Shown here piece by piece: positions 19,401 to 27,643 of a stretch of 64,000 bases of DNA. The notes beneath the pieces are model-generated. The model searched no databases and had not been told where the DNA came from. It worked only from the letters and a program-made list of their open reading frames with translations. Source of the stretch: Paenibacillus sp. H1-7 (GTDB taxonomy: Bacteria; Bacillota; Bacilli; Paenibacillales; NBRC-103111); the NCBI RefSeq assembly GCF_022354825.1, contig NZ_CP031168.1:5581501-5645500 (forward strand), given 5' to 3'. The number at the start of each line of letters is the position of its first letter. Within the stretch, counting starts at the first letter, position 1. The position numbers and the translations under genes are program-made.

Positions 19401-20048
19401 TTTATAACGGATCGCCTTTTCCGACTGCTGGCGCAGCGGTTCGATTTGATCCTCCAGCTCTACAACCAGATCGTGAATCCGCAGCAAATTTTGCTCGGTT
19501 TCCTGCAGTTTTTTCTCGGTTTCCCGTTTACGCGATTTATATTTGACAATCCCCGAGGCTTCTTCAAAGATGCCCCGGCGGTCCTCTGACTTCGTACTTA
19601 ATATTTCCTCGATCCGTCCTTGTCCGATAATCGAGTACGCTTCTTTACCGATTCCGGTATCCATGAACAGCTCTGTAATATCTTTCAGCCGGCAAGGCTG
19701 CTTGTTGATCAAATATTCGCTGTCCCCGCTGCGGTGAACGCGCCGGGTGACCGTCACTTCGTTGTAATCAAGCGAAAGCGACTGAGACGTATTATCCAGA
19801 GTGAGCGATACTTCGCCATAATTGACCGCTTTGCGCGCGTCACTGCCGGCGAAAATGATGTCTTCCATCTTGCCGCCGCGAAGGCTGCGAGCGCTCTGCT
19901 CCCCTAACACCCAACGAATGCCGTCGGAAATGTTGCTTTTGCCGCTTCCGTTCGGGCCTACCACCGCTGTTATTCCTTGGACGAATTCCAGCTCCGTCCG
20001 ATCGGCAAACGATTTGAAACCGGACAGCTCAATACGCTTTAAAAACAT
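16476..20048 (-). CDS. smc: Chromosome segregation ATPase Smc
   Basis: Smc forms the bacterial condensin with ScpA and ScpB. The 1190-residue protein has Walker A GPNGSGKSNI at 31-40, long coiled coils (about 170-500 and 670-1020), the hinge (about 510-660, with AVAEIVKVPANVEVAMETAL), and the C-terminal signature LLSGGERALTAIALL plus FCVLDEVEAALD. Length is normal for Bacillales. The minus strand just upstream reads TGGTACAAT (20071-20066 for the hexamer), a possible extended -10 giving a very short leader. It follows rnc. Confidence 0.98.
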   Translation of the reverse strand: MFLKRIELSGFKSFADRTELEFVQGITAVVGPNGSGKSNISDGIRWVLGEQSARSLRGGKMEDIIFAGSDARKAVNYGEVSLTLDNTSQSLSLDYNEVTVTRRVHRSGDSEYLINKQPCRLKDITELFMDTGIGKEAYSIIGQGRIEEILSTKSEDRRGIFEEASGIVKYKSRKRETEKKLQETEQNLLRIHDLVVELEDQIEPLRQQSEKAIRYKELREQLKSSEIAMYVYQIEQIYGSWTETNAKLEKLRKDQLALQAVVGQHDAHLERHRWETRRLEEEIETQQQQLLQLSEDFEKCEGQGEVLKERKKNYASNQAQLKQAVVVQEQRVTEKEAELAVFKDKLAAISTELIQFQAKLKAEEDRLLGVAGGISSGEEDRLKGELLETLNQMANARNEVRYTEQQLEGLSKRLERLGDEHRKWKEQQEGLTERKRVLEERLTGVIGKITEERNRYLELSQGLKSKQLLSEESQSTVRKWEQKLDSLISRRDTMREMANDYDGFMHGVKEVLKAKDRSELRGIRGAVAEIVKVPANVEVAMETALGGALQHVVVDSEGNGREAIAFLKRRQLGRATFLPLDVIRGRSIPESEKRAIEGMEGFIGIGADLVQFDETYRQIVGSLLGNVIIASQLEIANRIAARVQYRYRVVTLEGDVVNPGGSMTGGSQQKKSTSLLSRQRQIEEMDKEIAVSEGQLKQLRNKAEQMRKEIAAETLALEELRQSGEGLRIEEQQIRAGLQPLEHEAKQVAEQLALYSEDGDALDAERRDLEKRRETALQSVERLQEEERIVQQAIREAELARKAGELAKEELQTQLTDLKIKVASQSQEKQSLLDQERRVQTELSSLHKELDLNRSLVEQLELDMSNHERESVMQIELLNTLKLKKQQCTEQLDLKRAERAQWQAKLEHEENKTREERNQLRQVEEHLHQTEVRVNRLDVELENILKKLADDYELSFELAKERYPVPEDVLGTQNLVRELKREIALLGEVNLGAIDEFTRVNERYQFLSEQKNDLVEAKTTLYQVIREMDEEMAKRFRTTFDAIRSHFVVVFAKLFGGGRADLILSEPDNLLDTGIEIVAQPPGKKLQNLQLLSGGERALTAIALLFSIIRVKPVPFCVLDEVEAALDEANVARFAEYLREFSTQTQFIVVTHRKGTMEEADVLYGVTMEEGGVSKLVSVKLEEDEAIIAS

Positions 20049-20216
20049 CGTCTCACCTCAACGCTATTGTACCACACATTCCCTTTTCATAGAATAAATC
20101 CCGTCAGGGAGAGGGTTTCTTAAATATTGGTTATCCGAACAACAGCGTGACAAAAGAAAAAGCAACGGCGACAACCCGTAAGCTGCCCCGCTGCATCTCT
20201 TCTTGCTAATATAGCA

Positions 20217-20915
20217 TTATTGAATATGCACTTTCAACGCTTCCAGCGCTTGCGCCGCCGCATGCTGCTCCGCTTCCTTCTTGGAGCGGCCGGAGCCTTG
20301 TCCGAGAAGTGTCTCGTTGACATGGACCTGAGCTACGAATTCCCGCTCATGCGCAGGACCCCGCTCATCCACGATCCGGTACTCCAGCATGCCCATGTTG
20401 TGCTGCTGCGTATATTCCTGCAGATGCGTTTTGAAGTCGACGGTCAACAACTTGCCTTGATGCGGCAAATTCGGAAACACATGCTTTCGCAAAAATGTTT
20501 TGACTACGTCCAGGCCTTGATCCAGATACAATGCTCCGATAAAAGACTCGAACACATCGGCAAGCAGCGCCGGTCTGGTTCTTCCGCCGGTCAGCTCTTC
20601 CCCTTTACCCAGCAGAACGTAGAAACCGAACTCCAAATCTTCGGCAAAGCCGACGAGCGATGGCTCGCAAACAATGGAAGCCCTCAGCTTGGTCAGCTCG
20701 CCTTCCGATCGCTCGGGATATGTGTCGAACAAATATTCGGATACTGTCAGCTCAAGCACCGCATCCCCCAGAAACTCCAGACGTTCATTATCCTTGTAGT
20801 TGCCGACACGATGCTCGTTGACATAGGAAGAATGGGTGAACGCCTGCCTTAAAAGCTCGGGTTTGCGAAAAGTTATATTCAACGCCGCCTGCAGTTGCTT
20901 CAGGTTTCGATGCAT
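20217..20915 (-). CDS. rnc: Ribonuclease III
   Basis: RNase III cuts double-stranded RNA and processes rRNA. The 232-residue protein has the catalytic signature ERLEFLGDAVLELTVSEYLF near 44 and the further acidic site DVFESFIGALYLD near 117, then a C-terminal double-stranded-RNA-binding domain (DFKTHLQEYTQQ to EQHAAAQALE). It lies between fabF and smc as in B. subtilis. Confidence 0.98.
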   Translation of the reverse strand: MHRNLKQLQAALNITFRKPELLRQAFTHSSYVNEHRVGNYKDNERLEFLGDAVLELTVSEYLFDTYPERSEGELTKLRASIVCEPSLVGFAEDLEFGFYVLLGKGEELTGGRTRPALLADVFESFIGALYLDQGLDVVKTFLRKHVFPNLPHQGKLLTVDFKTHLQEYTQQHNMGMLEYRIVDERGPAHEREFVAQVHVNETLLGQGSGRSKKEAEQHAAAQALEALKVHIQ

Positions 20916-20977
20916 GCCTTCACCACCTACTCGGACATCCGGTTCATTAGTTTCGTCACGCGTCGCGCGTCATTAGG

Positions 20978-22216
20978 TTATTGCTCGTATTTTTTCAAAA
21001 TAATCGTTGCATTATGTCCGCCGAAGCCGAACGAATTCGACATGGCTATCTTTACGTCCGCTTGGCGAGGCTTATTCGGAACATAATCCAGATCGCACTC
21101 CGGATCCTGATTGTCCAAGTTGATTGTAGGAGCAATCATGCCGTTCTTCAAGGTCAAGCCGCAGATGAGAGCTTCCACTCCGCCTGCCGCTCCCAGTAAA
21201 TGGCCGGTCATCGACTTCGTCGAGCTGACCGCTACTTTGTAAGCGTGATCTCCCAGCGCTTTCTTAATGGCCGTCGTTTCGGAACGATCGCCTACCGGTG
21301 TTGACGTACCGTGTGCATTAATATAATCAATCTCGGAAGGCTCGATCCCCGCATCCTTGATCGCTTTGCTCATACAGCGCGCTGCTCCGTCCGGATCGGG
21401 ATCCGTCATATGATAAGCGTCGCCGCTCATTCCGTAGCCGATTACTTCGCCGTAAATGCGTGCACCGCGCTTCTGTGCATGCTCCAGGGACTCGAGAATC
21501 AAAATGCCCGAGCCTTCGCCCATAACGAATCCGTCTCTGTCCGTATCGAACGGACGGCTTGCTTTCTCAGGCTCCTCATTGCGTGTAGACATAGCGCGCA
21601 GAGCGCAAAATCCCGCTACGCCGGTCGGACTGATCGTTGCTTCCGCGCCGCCGCAGATCATGACGTCGGCATCGCCGCGCTGAATCATTTTATATGAATC
21701 ACCGATGGAGTGGGTTCCCGTTGCGCAAGCGGTTACCGCTGTGCTGTTGGGACCTTTTGCTCCAGTCAGCATCGAGATTTGTCCCGACGCCATGTTCGCG
21801 ATCATCATCGGAATAAAGAACGGGCTGACGCGCTTCGGTCCTTTTTCCAGCAATATTTTGTGCTGCTCTTCCCATGTAGACAAGCCCCCGATACCGGAGC
21901 CGACATAAACACCCACACGCTCGGGATCCGTATCTTCTTTAACATTAAGTCCTGCATCCTTTAGTGCGGACAGGCTGGCCGCGACGGCAAACTGCACGAA
22001 GCGGTCCATCCGTCGTGCTTCCTTTTTATCGAAATACTGCTCAGGATTAAAGTCTTTGATCTCAGCAGCAATGCGCGTTGGATATTCGCTCACATCGAAC
22101 AGTTCAATCATGCCTACTCCGGATTTCCCTGCCATCAGGTTTCCCCAGAAAGTTTCCAGATCATGTCCCAAGGAGGTCATGACGCCCATACCTGTTATGA
22201 CAACTCTTTGCTTCAC
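20978..22216 (-). CDS. fabF: 3-oxoacyl-ACP synthase II (KAS II)
   Basis: FabF elongates acyl-ACP with malonyl-ACP. The 412-residue protein has the Cys-His-His triad: Cys164 in TACATGTHS, HGTSTPVGD and TGHLLGAAGG. In B. subtilis fabF is with fabHA elsewhere; here it follows acpP in the main fab cluster. It has a separate promoter candidate and is preceded by a long hairpin after acpP. Confidence 0.97.
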   Translation of the reverse strand: MKQRVVITGMGVMTSLGHDLETFWGNLMAGKSGVGMIELFDVSEYPTRIAAEIKDFNPEQYFDKKEARRMDRFVQFAVAASLSALKDAGLNVKEDTDPERVGVYVGSGIGGLSTWEEQHKILLEKGPKRVSPFFIPMMIANMASGQISMLTGAKGPNSTAVTACATGTHSIGDSYKMIQRGDADVMICGGAEATISPTGVAGFCALRAMSTRNEEPEKASRPFDTDRDGFVMGEGSGILILESLEHAQKRGARIYGEVIGYGMSGDAYHMTDPDPDGAARCMSKAIKDAGIEPSEIDYINAHGTSTPVGDRSETTAIKKALGDHAYKVAVSSTKSMTGHLLGAAGGVEALICGLTLKNGMIAPTINLDNQDPECDLDYVPNKPRQADVKIAMSNSFGFGGHNATIILKKYEQ

Positions 22217-22254
22217 TTTAATCCACCTCTATCTAAAATAACAATGTTATGTAT

Positions 22255-22283
22255 ATATTCGTCATTTTTTATGAATTTGTCAA
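22255..22283 (-). promoter_or_regulatory. Promoter candidate of fabF
   Basis: The minus strand has consensus TTGACA (22283-22278), then 17 bases, then GAATAT (22260-22255). The -35 is perfect and the -10 is poor; ATATAT two bases further on is an alternative. Confidence 0.5.
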
Positions 22284-22305
22284 CGTTCGGTCAGGATGAA
22301 TGGAG

Positions 22306-22338
22306 ATAAGTCCCGTCTAAGGAAATAACGGGACTTAT
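22306..22338 (-). repeat. Perfect 11-base inverted repeat after acpP
   Basis: ATAAGTCCCGT (22306-22316) and ACGGGACTTAT (22328-22338) are exact complements with an 11-base loop. It lies six bases past the acpP stop and has no U-tract, so it may act as a processing or stability hairpin rather than a terminator. Confidence 0.6.
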
Positions 22339-22343
22339 ACTAA

Positions 22344-22577
22344 TTAAGTATGAGATTTTATGTACTCAACTACTTGACCTACCGTAGTTATTTTCTCTGC
22401 GTCTTCATCAGAGATTTCCATATCAAACTCATCTTCCAATTCCATTACTAATTCTACTACATCTAGAGAATCAGCGCCTAAATCATCCTTAAAAGATGCT
22501 TCGAGGGACACTTCTGCCTCATCAACACCAAGACGATCGATGACGATTCGTTTCACGCGATCTAAAACATCGGACAT
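22344..22577 (-). CDS. acpP: Acyl carrier protein
   Basis: ACP carries growing acyl chains on 4'-phosphopantetheine. The 77-residue protein starts MSDVLDRVKRIVIDRLGVDE at 22577, after a strong GGAGGAGGTG; an upstream in-frame ATG at 22595 lies before that site and is rejected. The modified serine is Ser37 in LGADSLDVVELV. It has a promoter candidate of its own and is flanked downstream by a hairpin, both suited to high expression. Confidence 0.98.
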   Translation of the reverse strand: MSDVLDRVKRIVIDRLGVDEAEVSLEASFKDDLGADSLDVVELVMELEDEFDMEISDEDAEKITTVGQVVEYIKSHT

Positions 22578-22598
22578 CCGGTTCACCTCCTCCATGGT

Positions 22599-22628
22599 AT
22601 TATACTTAACTTATGGACAAATTGCCAG
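22599..22628 (-). promoter_or_regulatory. Promoter candidate of acpP
   Basis: On the minus strand CTGGCA (22628-22623), 18 bases, then consensus TATAAT (22604-22599). The leader would be only about 15 bases and begin at the Shine-Dalgarno site. Confidence 0.5.
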
Positions 22629-22701
22629 AGCAAGCGCAGAGACCGCAGAAAAAAACAATTTTTGCGAATTTTTGCACAATTGCCTGAAAACAATGTTACC
22701 C

Positions 22702-23442
22702 TTACATGTACATACCGCCGTCTACATGAATCGTTTGACCCGTCATGTAGGCCGCATCCTCGGATGCGAGGAAACGGACTGCTTTGGCGATATCTTCAGG
22801 CTGGCCAAGTCTTGCCAAAGGAATCTGCTGCAATAGCTGCGAGCGTGTATCCTCCGACAGCTTGTCGGTCATATCGGTTTCGATGAAGCCCGGGGCTACC
22901 GCATTGACGGTAATACCGCGGGAAGCAAGCTCCTTGGCGGTCGCTTTGGTCATCCCGATGACTCCGGCTTTGGCAGCCACGTAGTTGGCTTGTCCCGGAT
23001 TCCCGAGCGCCCCTACTACGGAGGAGATATTGATGATACGACCGTAACGCTGCTTCATCATCGGACGTGTAGCCGCTTTGACGCAGTTGAACACGCCCTT
23101 CAAATTCGTGGCGATGACTTGGTCGAATTCCTCTTCCTTCATCCTCATTATCAAATTATCTCTCGTGATGCCTGCATTATTCACAAGAATGTCTACTTTG
23201 CCGAATGTTTCCAGAACGATCTTGAACATATCGTCCACTTCCTGCGACGAGCTGACATCCGCCTTGATTTTGACGGCTTTGCGCCCCATCGCTTCAATCA
23301 GGCTGACCACCTCGGCTGCCGCGGCCTCGCTGCCTGCATAATTCACGGCAACGTCCGCTCCCGCTTCGGCCAGCGTCAGAGCAATCGCTCTTCCGATGCC
23401 GCGGGAAGCTCCTGTTACGAGCGCTGTTTTCCCTGTCAACAT
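22702..23442 (-). CDS. fabG: 3-oxoacyl-ACP reductase
   Basis: FabG reduces 3-oxoacyl-ACP with NADPH. The 246-residue short-chain dehydrogenase has TGASRGIG at 10-17, NNAG near 88, and the catalytic Tyr154 and Lys158 in NYVAAKAG, with IDGG-like IHVDGGMYM at the end. It follows fabD after 72 bases and precedes acpP. Confidence 0.97.
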   Translation of the reverse strand: MLTGKTALVTGASRGIGRAIALTLAEAGADVAVNYAGSEAAAAEVVSLIEAMGRKAVKIKADVSSSQEVDDMFKIVLETFGKVDILVNNAGITRDNLIMRMKEEEFDQVIATNLKGVFNCVKAATRPMMKQRYGRIINISSVVGALGNPGQANYVAAKAGVIGMTKATAKELASRGITVNAVAPGFIETDMTDKLSEDTRSQLLQQIPLARLGQPEDIAKAVRFLASEDAAYMTGQTIHVDGGMYM

Positions 23443-23514
23443 GAGGTACCCTCCCTTACAATAGCCATAATAAGTAATGAATAAACCTATTGGAATCCGA
23501 AATCGGCCATTGGC

Positions 23515-24441
23515 CTAGAGCTGGAACTGGTCAATCGCTTCCTTGCTGTTGATGGAAACGACTTTGACAGAGCGGTCAATCTTCTTGATCAGTCCGGCCA
23601 GAACGGATCCCGAACCGATTTCCACGAAGGTGTCGACCCCTTGCTCGATCAACCAGGCTACGCTATCTTCCCACAGCACCGAGGAATGAACCTGATCCAC
23701 CAGGAGTTGACGGATCTCGGCAGGCTCCTGCACAGGTCGGGCAGTCACGTTGGCAACGACAGGGACAGCCGCAGATTGCATGTCGATCTCAGCCAACACT
23801 CCGGCCAGACGCTCGGAGGCGGGCTTCATCAGAGAGGAATGGAACGGTCCGCTCACTTCCAGCGGAATGACGCGCTTGGCGCCGATTTCTTTGCCCTGCT
23901 CCGCGATAGCTTGTACGCCTTCCTTGCTGCCTGAGATGACAATCTGTCCCGGGCAGTTCAAGTTAGCGAGCTCCACTGCGCCAACCTCTTGAGATACCGA
24001 CGCACAAAGCTTCTGAAGCGCCTCTCTTTCCGCGCCGAGAACCGCAGCCATTGCGCCTTGTCCGCTAGGTACGGCTTGCTCCATGAACTCCCCGCGGGCA
24101 CGGACGGTCCGAACCGCATCCTCGAAGCTGAGAACGCCTGCCGCAACCAGAGCGCTGTACTCACCCAAGCTGTGCCCTGCCACATAATCGGGCGCAAGCC
24201 CTTTCGCTTTGAAAGCTTCTAAATAAGCAATGCTTGTTGTCAGCAACGCCGGCTGCGTATGATATGTAATTTTTAATTCCGTATCGGGCCCTTCGAAAAT
24301 AATAGACGACAAAGAATAGCCCAGCGCTTCATCCGCACGTTGAAACAGCTGCTTTGCTGCGGATTCGCTCTCATAAATATCTTTTCCCATGCCTACGGCT
24401 TGTGCGCCTTGGCCCGGAAATACGAATGCTATTTTTCCCAT
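23515..24441 (-). CDS. fabD: Malonyl-CoA:ACP transacylase
   Basis: FabD loads malonate on ACP. From MGKIAFVFPGQGAQ the protein is 308 residues. Ser91 lies in GHSLGEYSAL and the partner His in GPFHSSLM near 200. The start is one of two adjacent ATGs (24444 or 24441) behind GGAAGGAG; an upstream frame to 24498 is not conserved-looking. It lies between fabH and fabG. Confidence 0.96.
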   Translation of the reverse strand: MGKIAFVFPGQGAQAVGMGKDIYESESAAKQLFQRADEALGYSLSSIIFEGPDTELKITYHTQPALLTTSIAYLEAFKAKGLAPDYVAGHSLGEYSALVAAGVLSFEDAVRTVRARGEFMEQAVPSGQGAMAAVLGAEREALQKLCASVSQEVGAVELANLNCPGQIVISGSKEGVQAIAEQGKEIGAKRVIPLEVSGPFHSSLMKPASERLAGVLAEIDMQSAAVPVVANVTARPVQEPAEIRQLLVDQVHSSVLWEDSVAWLIEQGVDTFVEIGSGSVLAGLIKKIDRSVKVVSINSKEAIDQFQL

Positions 24442-24537
24442 CATCTGAGCTCCTTCCTGCCTTATTTTTCCGGCCGATTTACATTTGATGACGATCACCG
24501 GCCGGCAAGAAAGCCTGCATTTTATAAATAAGGATGA

Positions 24538-25524
24538 TTACCAAACAATAACCGATGCGCCCCATGTCAGGCCGCCGCCAAAGCCGACCAGCACGATGCA
24601 GTCGCCTTCGTTCACTCTTCCTAGCTCCACAGCTTCCGCCAGCGCGATTGGGATCGACGCTGCCGATACGTTGCCGTACTTATCAAGGTTGATCATGCAT
24701 TTGTCTTCGCTAAGCTCAAGACGGTTCAACGCGGATTGAATAATCCGGATGTTAGCTTGGTGCGGCACGAGCAGGTCGATATCTTGCTTCTCCATCCCCG
24801 CTTTGCGCAATGCTTCCTCCGCAGCGCTTCCCATAATCCGTACCGCGAATTTGAACACTTCGCTGCCGGCCATGTAGATGAAATGCTGCTTATTCTCCAA
24901 GCTTTGCGGAGATGCAGGACAGCGTGAGCCTCCGCCAGAAATGCGCAGCAGCTCTCCACCGGATCCGTCTGCTCCAAGCTCGAACGATTTGAAGCCGCGG
25001 CCTTCCGGCACGGCTCCCAGAACGACGGCACCCGCTCCGTCACCGAACAAAATGCAGGTGTTGCGATCCGTGTAATCGGTAATTTTAGACAAGCATTCCG
25101 CGCCGATAACTAACGCATATTTATAAACTCCGGTGGCGATGAAATTGGAGGCATTGGCCAAGCCGTAGATGAAACCGGAGCAAGCTGCCGATAAATCGAA
25201 TGCAGCCGCTTTTTTCGCACCCAGCTTGTCCTGCAATATGCAGGCGGTCGACGGGAACGCCATGTCCGGCGTAATGGTCGCAACAACGATCAGGTCCAGC
25301 TGCTCCGCCGTAATCCCCGCCATCTTCAGCGCTTTAAGCGAAGCTTCATAAGCCAGATCGGACGATGCCTGTTCTTCGCTCACGAGCCTGCGTTCGCGGA
25401 TCCCGGTTCTTGTGACGATCCACTCGTCATTCGTCTCCACCATCTGTTCCAGATCCTGATTGGTCAACACCCGCTCAGGCACATATTTCCCTGTACCGAT
25501 AATGCCCACCGGCAATAAGCTCAT
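24538..25524 (-). CDS. fabH: 3-oxoacyl-ACP synthase III
   Basis: FabH starts fatty acid synthesis by condensing a CoA primer with malonyl-ACP, and its primer choice gives branched chains in Bacillales. The 328-residue protein has Cys115 in LSAACSGFIYGL, His in PHQANIRI and Asn in NLDKYGNVSAASIP. The start is 3 bases after the plsX stop, so the genes are coupled. Confidence 0.97.
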   Translation of the reverse strand: MSLLPVGIIGTGKYVPERVLTNQDLEQMVETNDEWIVTRTGIRERRLVSEEQASSDLAYEASLKALKMAGITAEQLDLIVVATITPDMAFPSTACILQDKLGAKKAAAFDLSAACSGFIYGLANASNFIATGVYKYALVIGAECLSKITDYTDRNTCILFGDGAGAVVLGAVPEGRGFKSFELGADGSGGELLRISGGGSRCPASPQSLENKQHFIYMAGSEVFKFAVRIMGSAAEEALRKAGMEKQDIDLLVPHQANIRIIQSALNRLELSEDKCMINLDKYGNVSAASIPIALAEAVELGRVNEGDCIVLVGFGGGLTWGASVIVW

Positions 25525-25527
25525 ATG

Positions 25528-26526
25528 TCACATCTCGCTTCCATTACTAATTTCCTTTGATATGCTTGGAACCAAATCATTCCGGATTGCTGCGCGCGCT
25601 TGACGAACGGCGTTCTTAATCGCCATTGCATTCGAGGATCCGTGGCTTTTCAGCATTAGTCCGTCGATACCCAACAGCGGCGCGGCGCCGTGCTCGGCAT
25701 AATCAAACGACTGGCGAAATTTCATCAAGCCGGGTTTGAGAACAACGGCGGCCAGCTTCGTCATGAAACTCTTGGTGAATTCCGTCTTTAGGGCGGAAAA
25801 AATAGTCGATGCCGCACCTTCCAGCGATTTCAGCATGATGTTGCCCGCAAACCCGTCACAAACCAGAACATCGCAAGGTCCGTTAAGCACATCCCGTGAT
25901 TCGATATTGCCGACAAAATGAACCGGTGCCTTCTCAAGCAGTGCATATGCCGCTTTGGTCAACTCATTGCCTTTCATCGCTTCCGTCCCGACGTTCAGCA
26001 GTCCGACTTTCGGCTGAGCTATACCATCGACCTTCTTACGATATATGCTGCCCATAATTGCGTATTGATTCAATTCCTCCGGACTGGAATCCATATTTGC
26101 CCCAAGATCCAACGCCAGCATGCCTACGCCATCGATCGTAGGAATCATCGGCGCAAGCGCGGGACGGCTAATCCCTTTCATCCGTCCGACAACCAGAATT
26201 CCCATTGTCATTAAGGCTCCGGTGTTGCCTGCGGAGATCATCCCGTCGGCTTCCTTCTCCTTAACCATCCGGCCAGCGACGACCATGGAGGAATCTTTTT
26301 TTCTTCTTACCGCCTTAACCGGCTCATCGTCTGCCTCGATGACTTCACCGGCATGACGCACTTCGATATTCGCCGGCTTGTTCCCTGCGAGCAAAGCTTC
26401 AATTCGAGCCGAATCCCCCACTAAAATAATGGTCGTATCGTTCCATTCACGAGCCGCTTCCACGGCTCCGGCCACCACGACATCGGGGGCATGGTCTCCG
26501 CCCATTGCATCAATCGCTATCCGCAT
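25528..26526 (-). CDS. plsX: Phosphate acyltransferase PlsX
   Basis: PlsX makes acyl-phosphate from acyl-ACP for PlsY and so links fatty acid to phospholipid synthesis. The 332-residue protein starts MRIAIDAMGGDHAPDVVV at 26526, after GGAGGGAGGAG. Typical stretches are GNTGALM, DLGANMDSSPEEL and VCDGFAGNIMLK. It overlaps the end of fapR by 17 bases, an arrangement common in Bacillales. Confidence 0.97.
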   Translation of the reverse strand: MRIAIDAMGGDHAPDVVVAGAVEAAREWNDTTIILVGDSARIEALLAGNKPANIEVRHAGEVIEADDEPVKAVRRKKDSSMVVAGRMVKEKEADGMISAGNTGALMTMGILVVGRMKGISRPALAPMIPTIDGVGMLALDLGANMDSSPEELNQYAIMGSIYRKKVDGIAQPKVGLLNVGTEAMKGNELTKAAYALLEKAPVHFVGNIESRDVLNGPCDVLVCDGFAGNIMLKSLEGAASTIFSALKTEFTKSFMTKLAAVVLKPGLMKFRQSFDYAEHGAAPLLGIDGLMLKSHGSSNAMAIKNAVRQARAAIRNDLVPSISKEISNGSEM

Positions 26527-27118
26527 CAGGCTCTCCTCCCTCCGATCGATCTCTTGTTGAATGATAAATAATGAAATTACCTTGAAATACCATTTCTTCT
26601 CCAATATAGGTGAACACTTCGACCTTGGCTTTCCCTTTGGAAATAGAGCGGACGTAGGCTTTGGCCACGCATTTCTCCCCGAGCTTGACCGGACGCACGA
26701 ACCGGATGTCGGCTGCGGCCGTTAACGCGATCTGATCGTTAATCAACGCTACCGCCAAGGAATTCGCCTGAGAAAAAATATGATGCCCGCGAGCAATTTT
26801 CGTTCGTGAGAACACATGCTCCTCGCGGATTTCGAACATGGAAATACCGCTCTTGTCCAGCTGCAGATCAATGACATCACCAATAACTTCATGCAGCGGC
26901 AAAGAACGCACTTGATCGTACGATTGCTCCGCCATCAGTTTCATCCGTTCACGCAGCTCCGGAATTCCGAGCTCCAACCGGTCCAGTCTGATGGTCTGAA
27001 TACTGACCTGAAACAAACGCATTAAATCTTCATCCGTTATAAATGGGTTTTGCTCAATGGCTCCGGCCAGCTGCTGCTGGCGCTGTCGTTTAGGAAGGCG
27101 CTCGATGTCGGACACCAC
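26510..27118 (-). CDS. fapR: Fatty acid biosynthesis repressor FapR
   Basis: FapR represses fab genes and is released by malonyl-CoA. The 202-residue protein has a DeoR-like N-terminal helix-turn-helix (LFQVSIQTIRLDRLELGIPE near 35-54) and a hot-dog-fold effector domain (FSRTKIARGHHIFSQANSLA, ALTAAADIRFVRPVKLGE). The start is uncertain: GTG at 27118 is used, but its ribosome site (AAAGG) is close. The gene heads the fapR-plsX-fabH-fabD-fabG cluster and probably binds in its own leader, where I see only a half site. Confidence 0.95.
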   Translation of the reverse strand: MVSDIERLPKRQRQQQLAGAIEQNPFITDEDLMRLFQVSIQTIRLDRLELGIPELRERMKLMAEQSYDQVRSLPLHEVIGDVIDLQLDKSGISMFEIREEHVFSRTKIARGHHIFSQANSLAVALINDQIALTAAADIRFVRPVKLGEKCVAKAYVRSISKGKAKVEVFTYIGEEMVFQGNFIIYHSTRDRSEGGEPDADSD

Positions 27119-27210
27119 CTTTACCGTAATTAGTATTTATCCAGCGATCCGTATTTGATCGGTACTATTTATAATTCTCGGTCTGCAAGCGCAAGGACGA
27201 CACTCCATCT

Positions 27211-27237
27211 ATATCGATGAGTCTCGAAGACTCGATA
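27211..27237 (-). repeat. Long hairpin in the fapR leader
   Basis: ATATCGA-t-GAGTCT, a CGA loop, then AGACTC-GATAT gives a near-perfect hairpin with one bulged base. No U-tract follows on the minus strand. It lies within the predicted fapR leader, about 15-40 bases from the start of the transcript. Confidence 0.5.
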
Positions 27238-27257
27238 TCACTTTATCTTATGACCAA

Positions 27258-27286
27258 GTAATATGAGATAGTATAATGGATTACAA
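27258..27286 (-). promoter_or_regulatory. Promoter candidate of fapR operon
   Basis: On the minus strand TTGTAA (27286-27281) and TATTAC (27263-27258) are 17 bases apart. The leader would be about 130 bases long. Confidence 0.5.
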
Positions 27287-27375
27287 CTGAAAAGGAAAGC
27301 AGAAATTGGCTTACTAGCTGCTTTTGACGCATGGTTCCAAGCGACAGGATGCGTACAAACTGCGCTGCCTTGCCG

Positions 27376-27410
27376 AAAAAAATAGCACTTCACCGTCAGA
27401 TGAAGTGCTA
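27376..27410 (-). terminator. Terminator after rpmF
   Basis: TAGCACTTCA and TGAAGTGCTA form a perfect 10-base stem with an 8-base loop, followed on the minus strand by TTTTTTT. Confidence 0.88.
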
Positions 27411-27429
27411 CCGCCTAGTTTACAATAAA

Positions 27430-27603
27430 CTATTGCTTGATGATCTCTCTTTTTTTGTAAGATCCACACACTTTGCAAACGCGGTGAGCCAATTTCAATT
27501 CACCACAGTTGTCACACTTTACCATGCCTGGAACTACTAATTTAAAGTGAGTACGGCGCTTGTCGCGACGTGTCTTGGATGTTCTCCTTTGAGGTACTGC
27601 CAT
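27430..27603 (-). CDS. rpmF: 50S ribosomal protein L32
   Basis: The 57-residue protein starts MAVPQRRTSKTRRDKRRTHF at 27603, after GAAGGAGGTGGG; a longer in-frame reading overlaps the gene upstream. CDNC near residue 29 and CKVC near 42 form the zinc ribbon of the zinc-binding L32 form. It is second in the yceD-rpmF operon, a pairing kept across many bacteria. Confidence 0.98.
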   Translation of the reverse strand: MAVPQRRTSKTRRDKRRTHFKLVVPGMVKCDNCGELKLAHRVCKVCGSYKKREIIKQ

Positions 27604-27643
27604 ATTCCCACCTCCTTCAACGAATTCAACCTGTCCAACGTAC

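Larger units (their letters stand above)
27119..27429. other. fapR leader and rpmF terminator region
   Basis: No gene is seen in these 311 bases. They contain a fapR promoter candidate (27258-27286), a long hairpin (27211-27237), an AATAGTACC half site near 27165 that resembles half of a FapR operator, and the rpmF terminator (27376-27410). Confidence 0.6.

Noticed and set aside
20130..20200. 16-codon hydrophobic frame on the minus strand between rnc and smc
   Set aside because: AAGAAGAG is too close to its ATG and nothing else supports it.
27140..27175. Possible FapR operator (AATAGTACC)
   Set aside because: Only one half of the palindrome matches; kept only as a half site.
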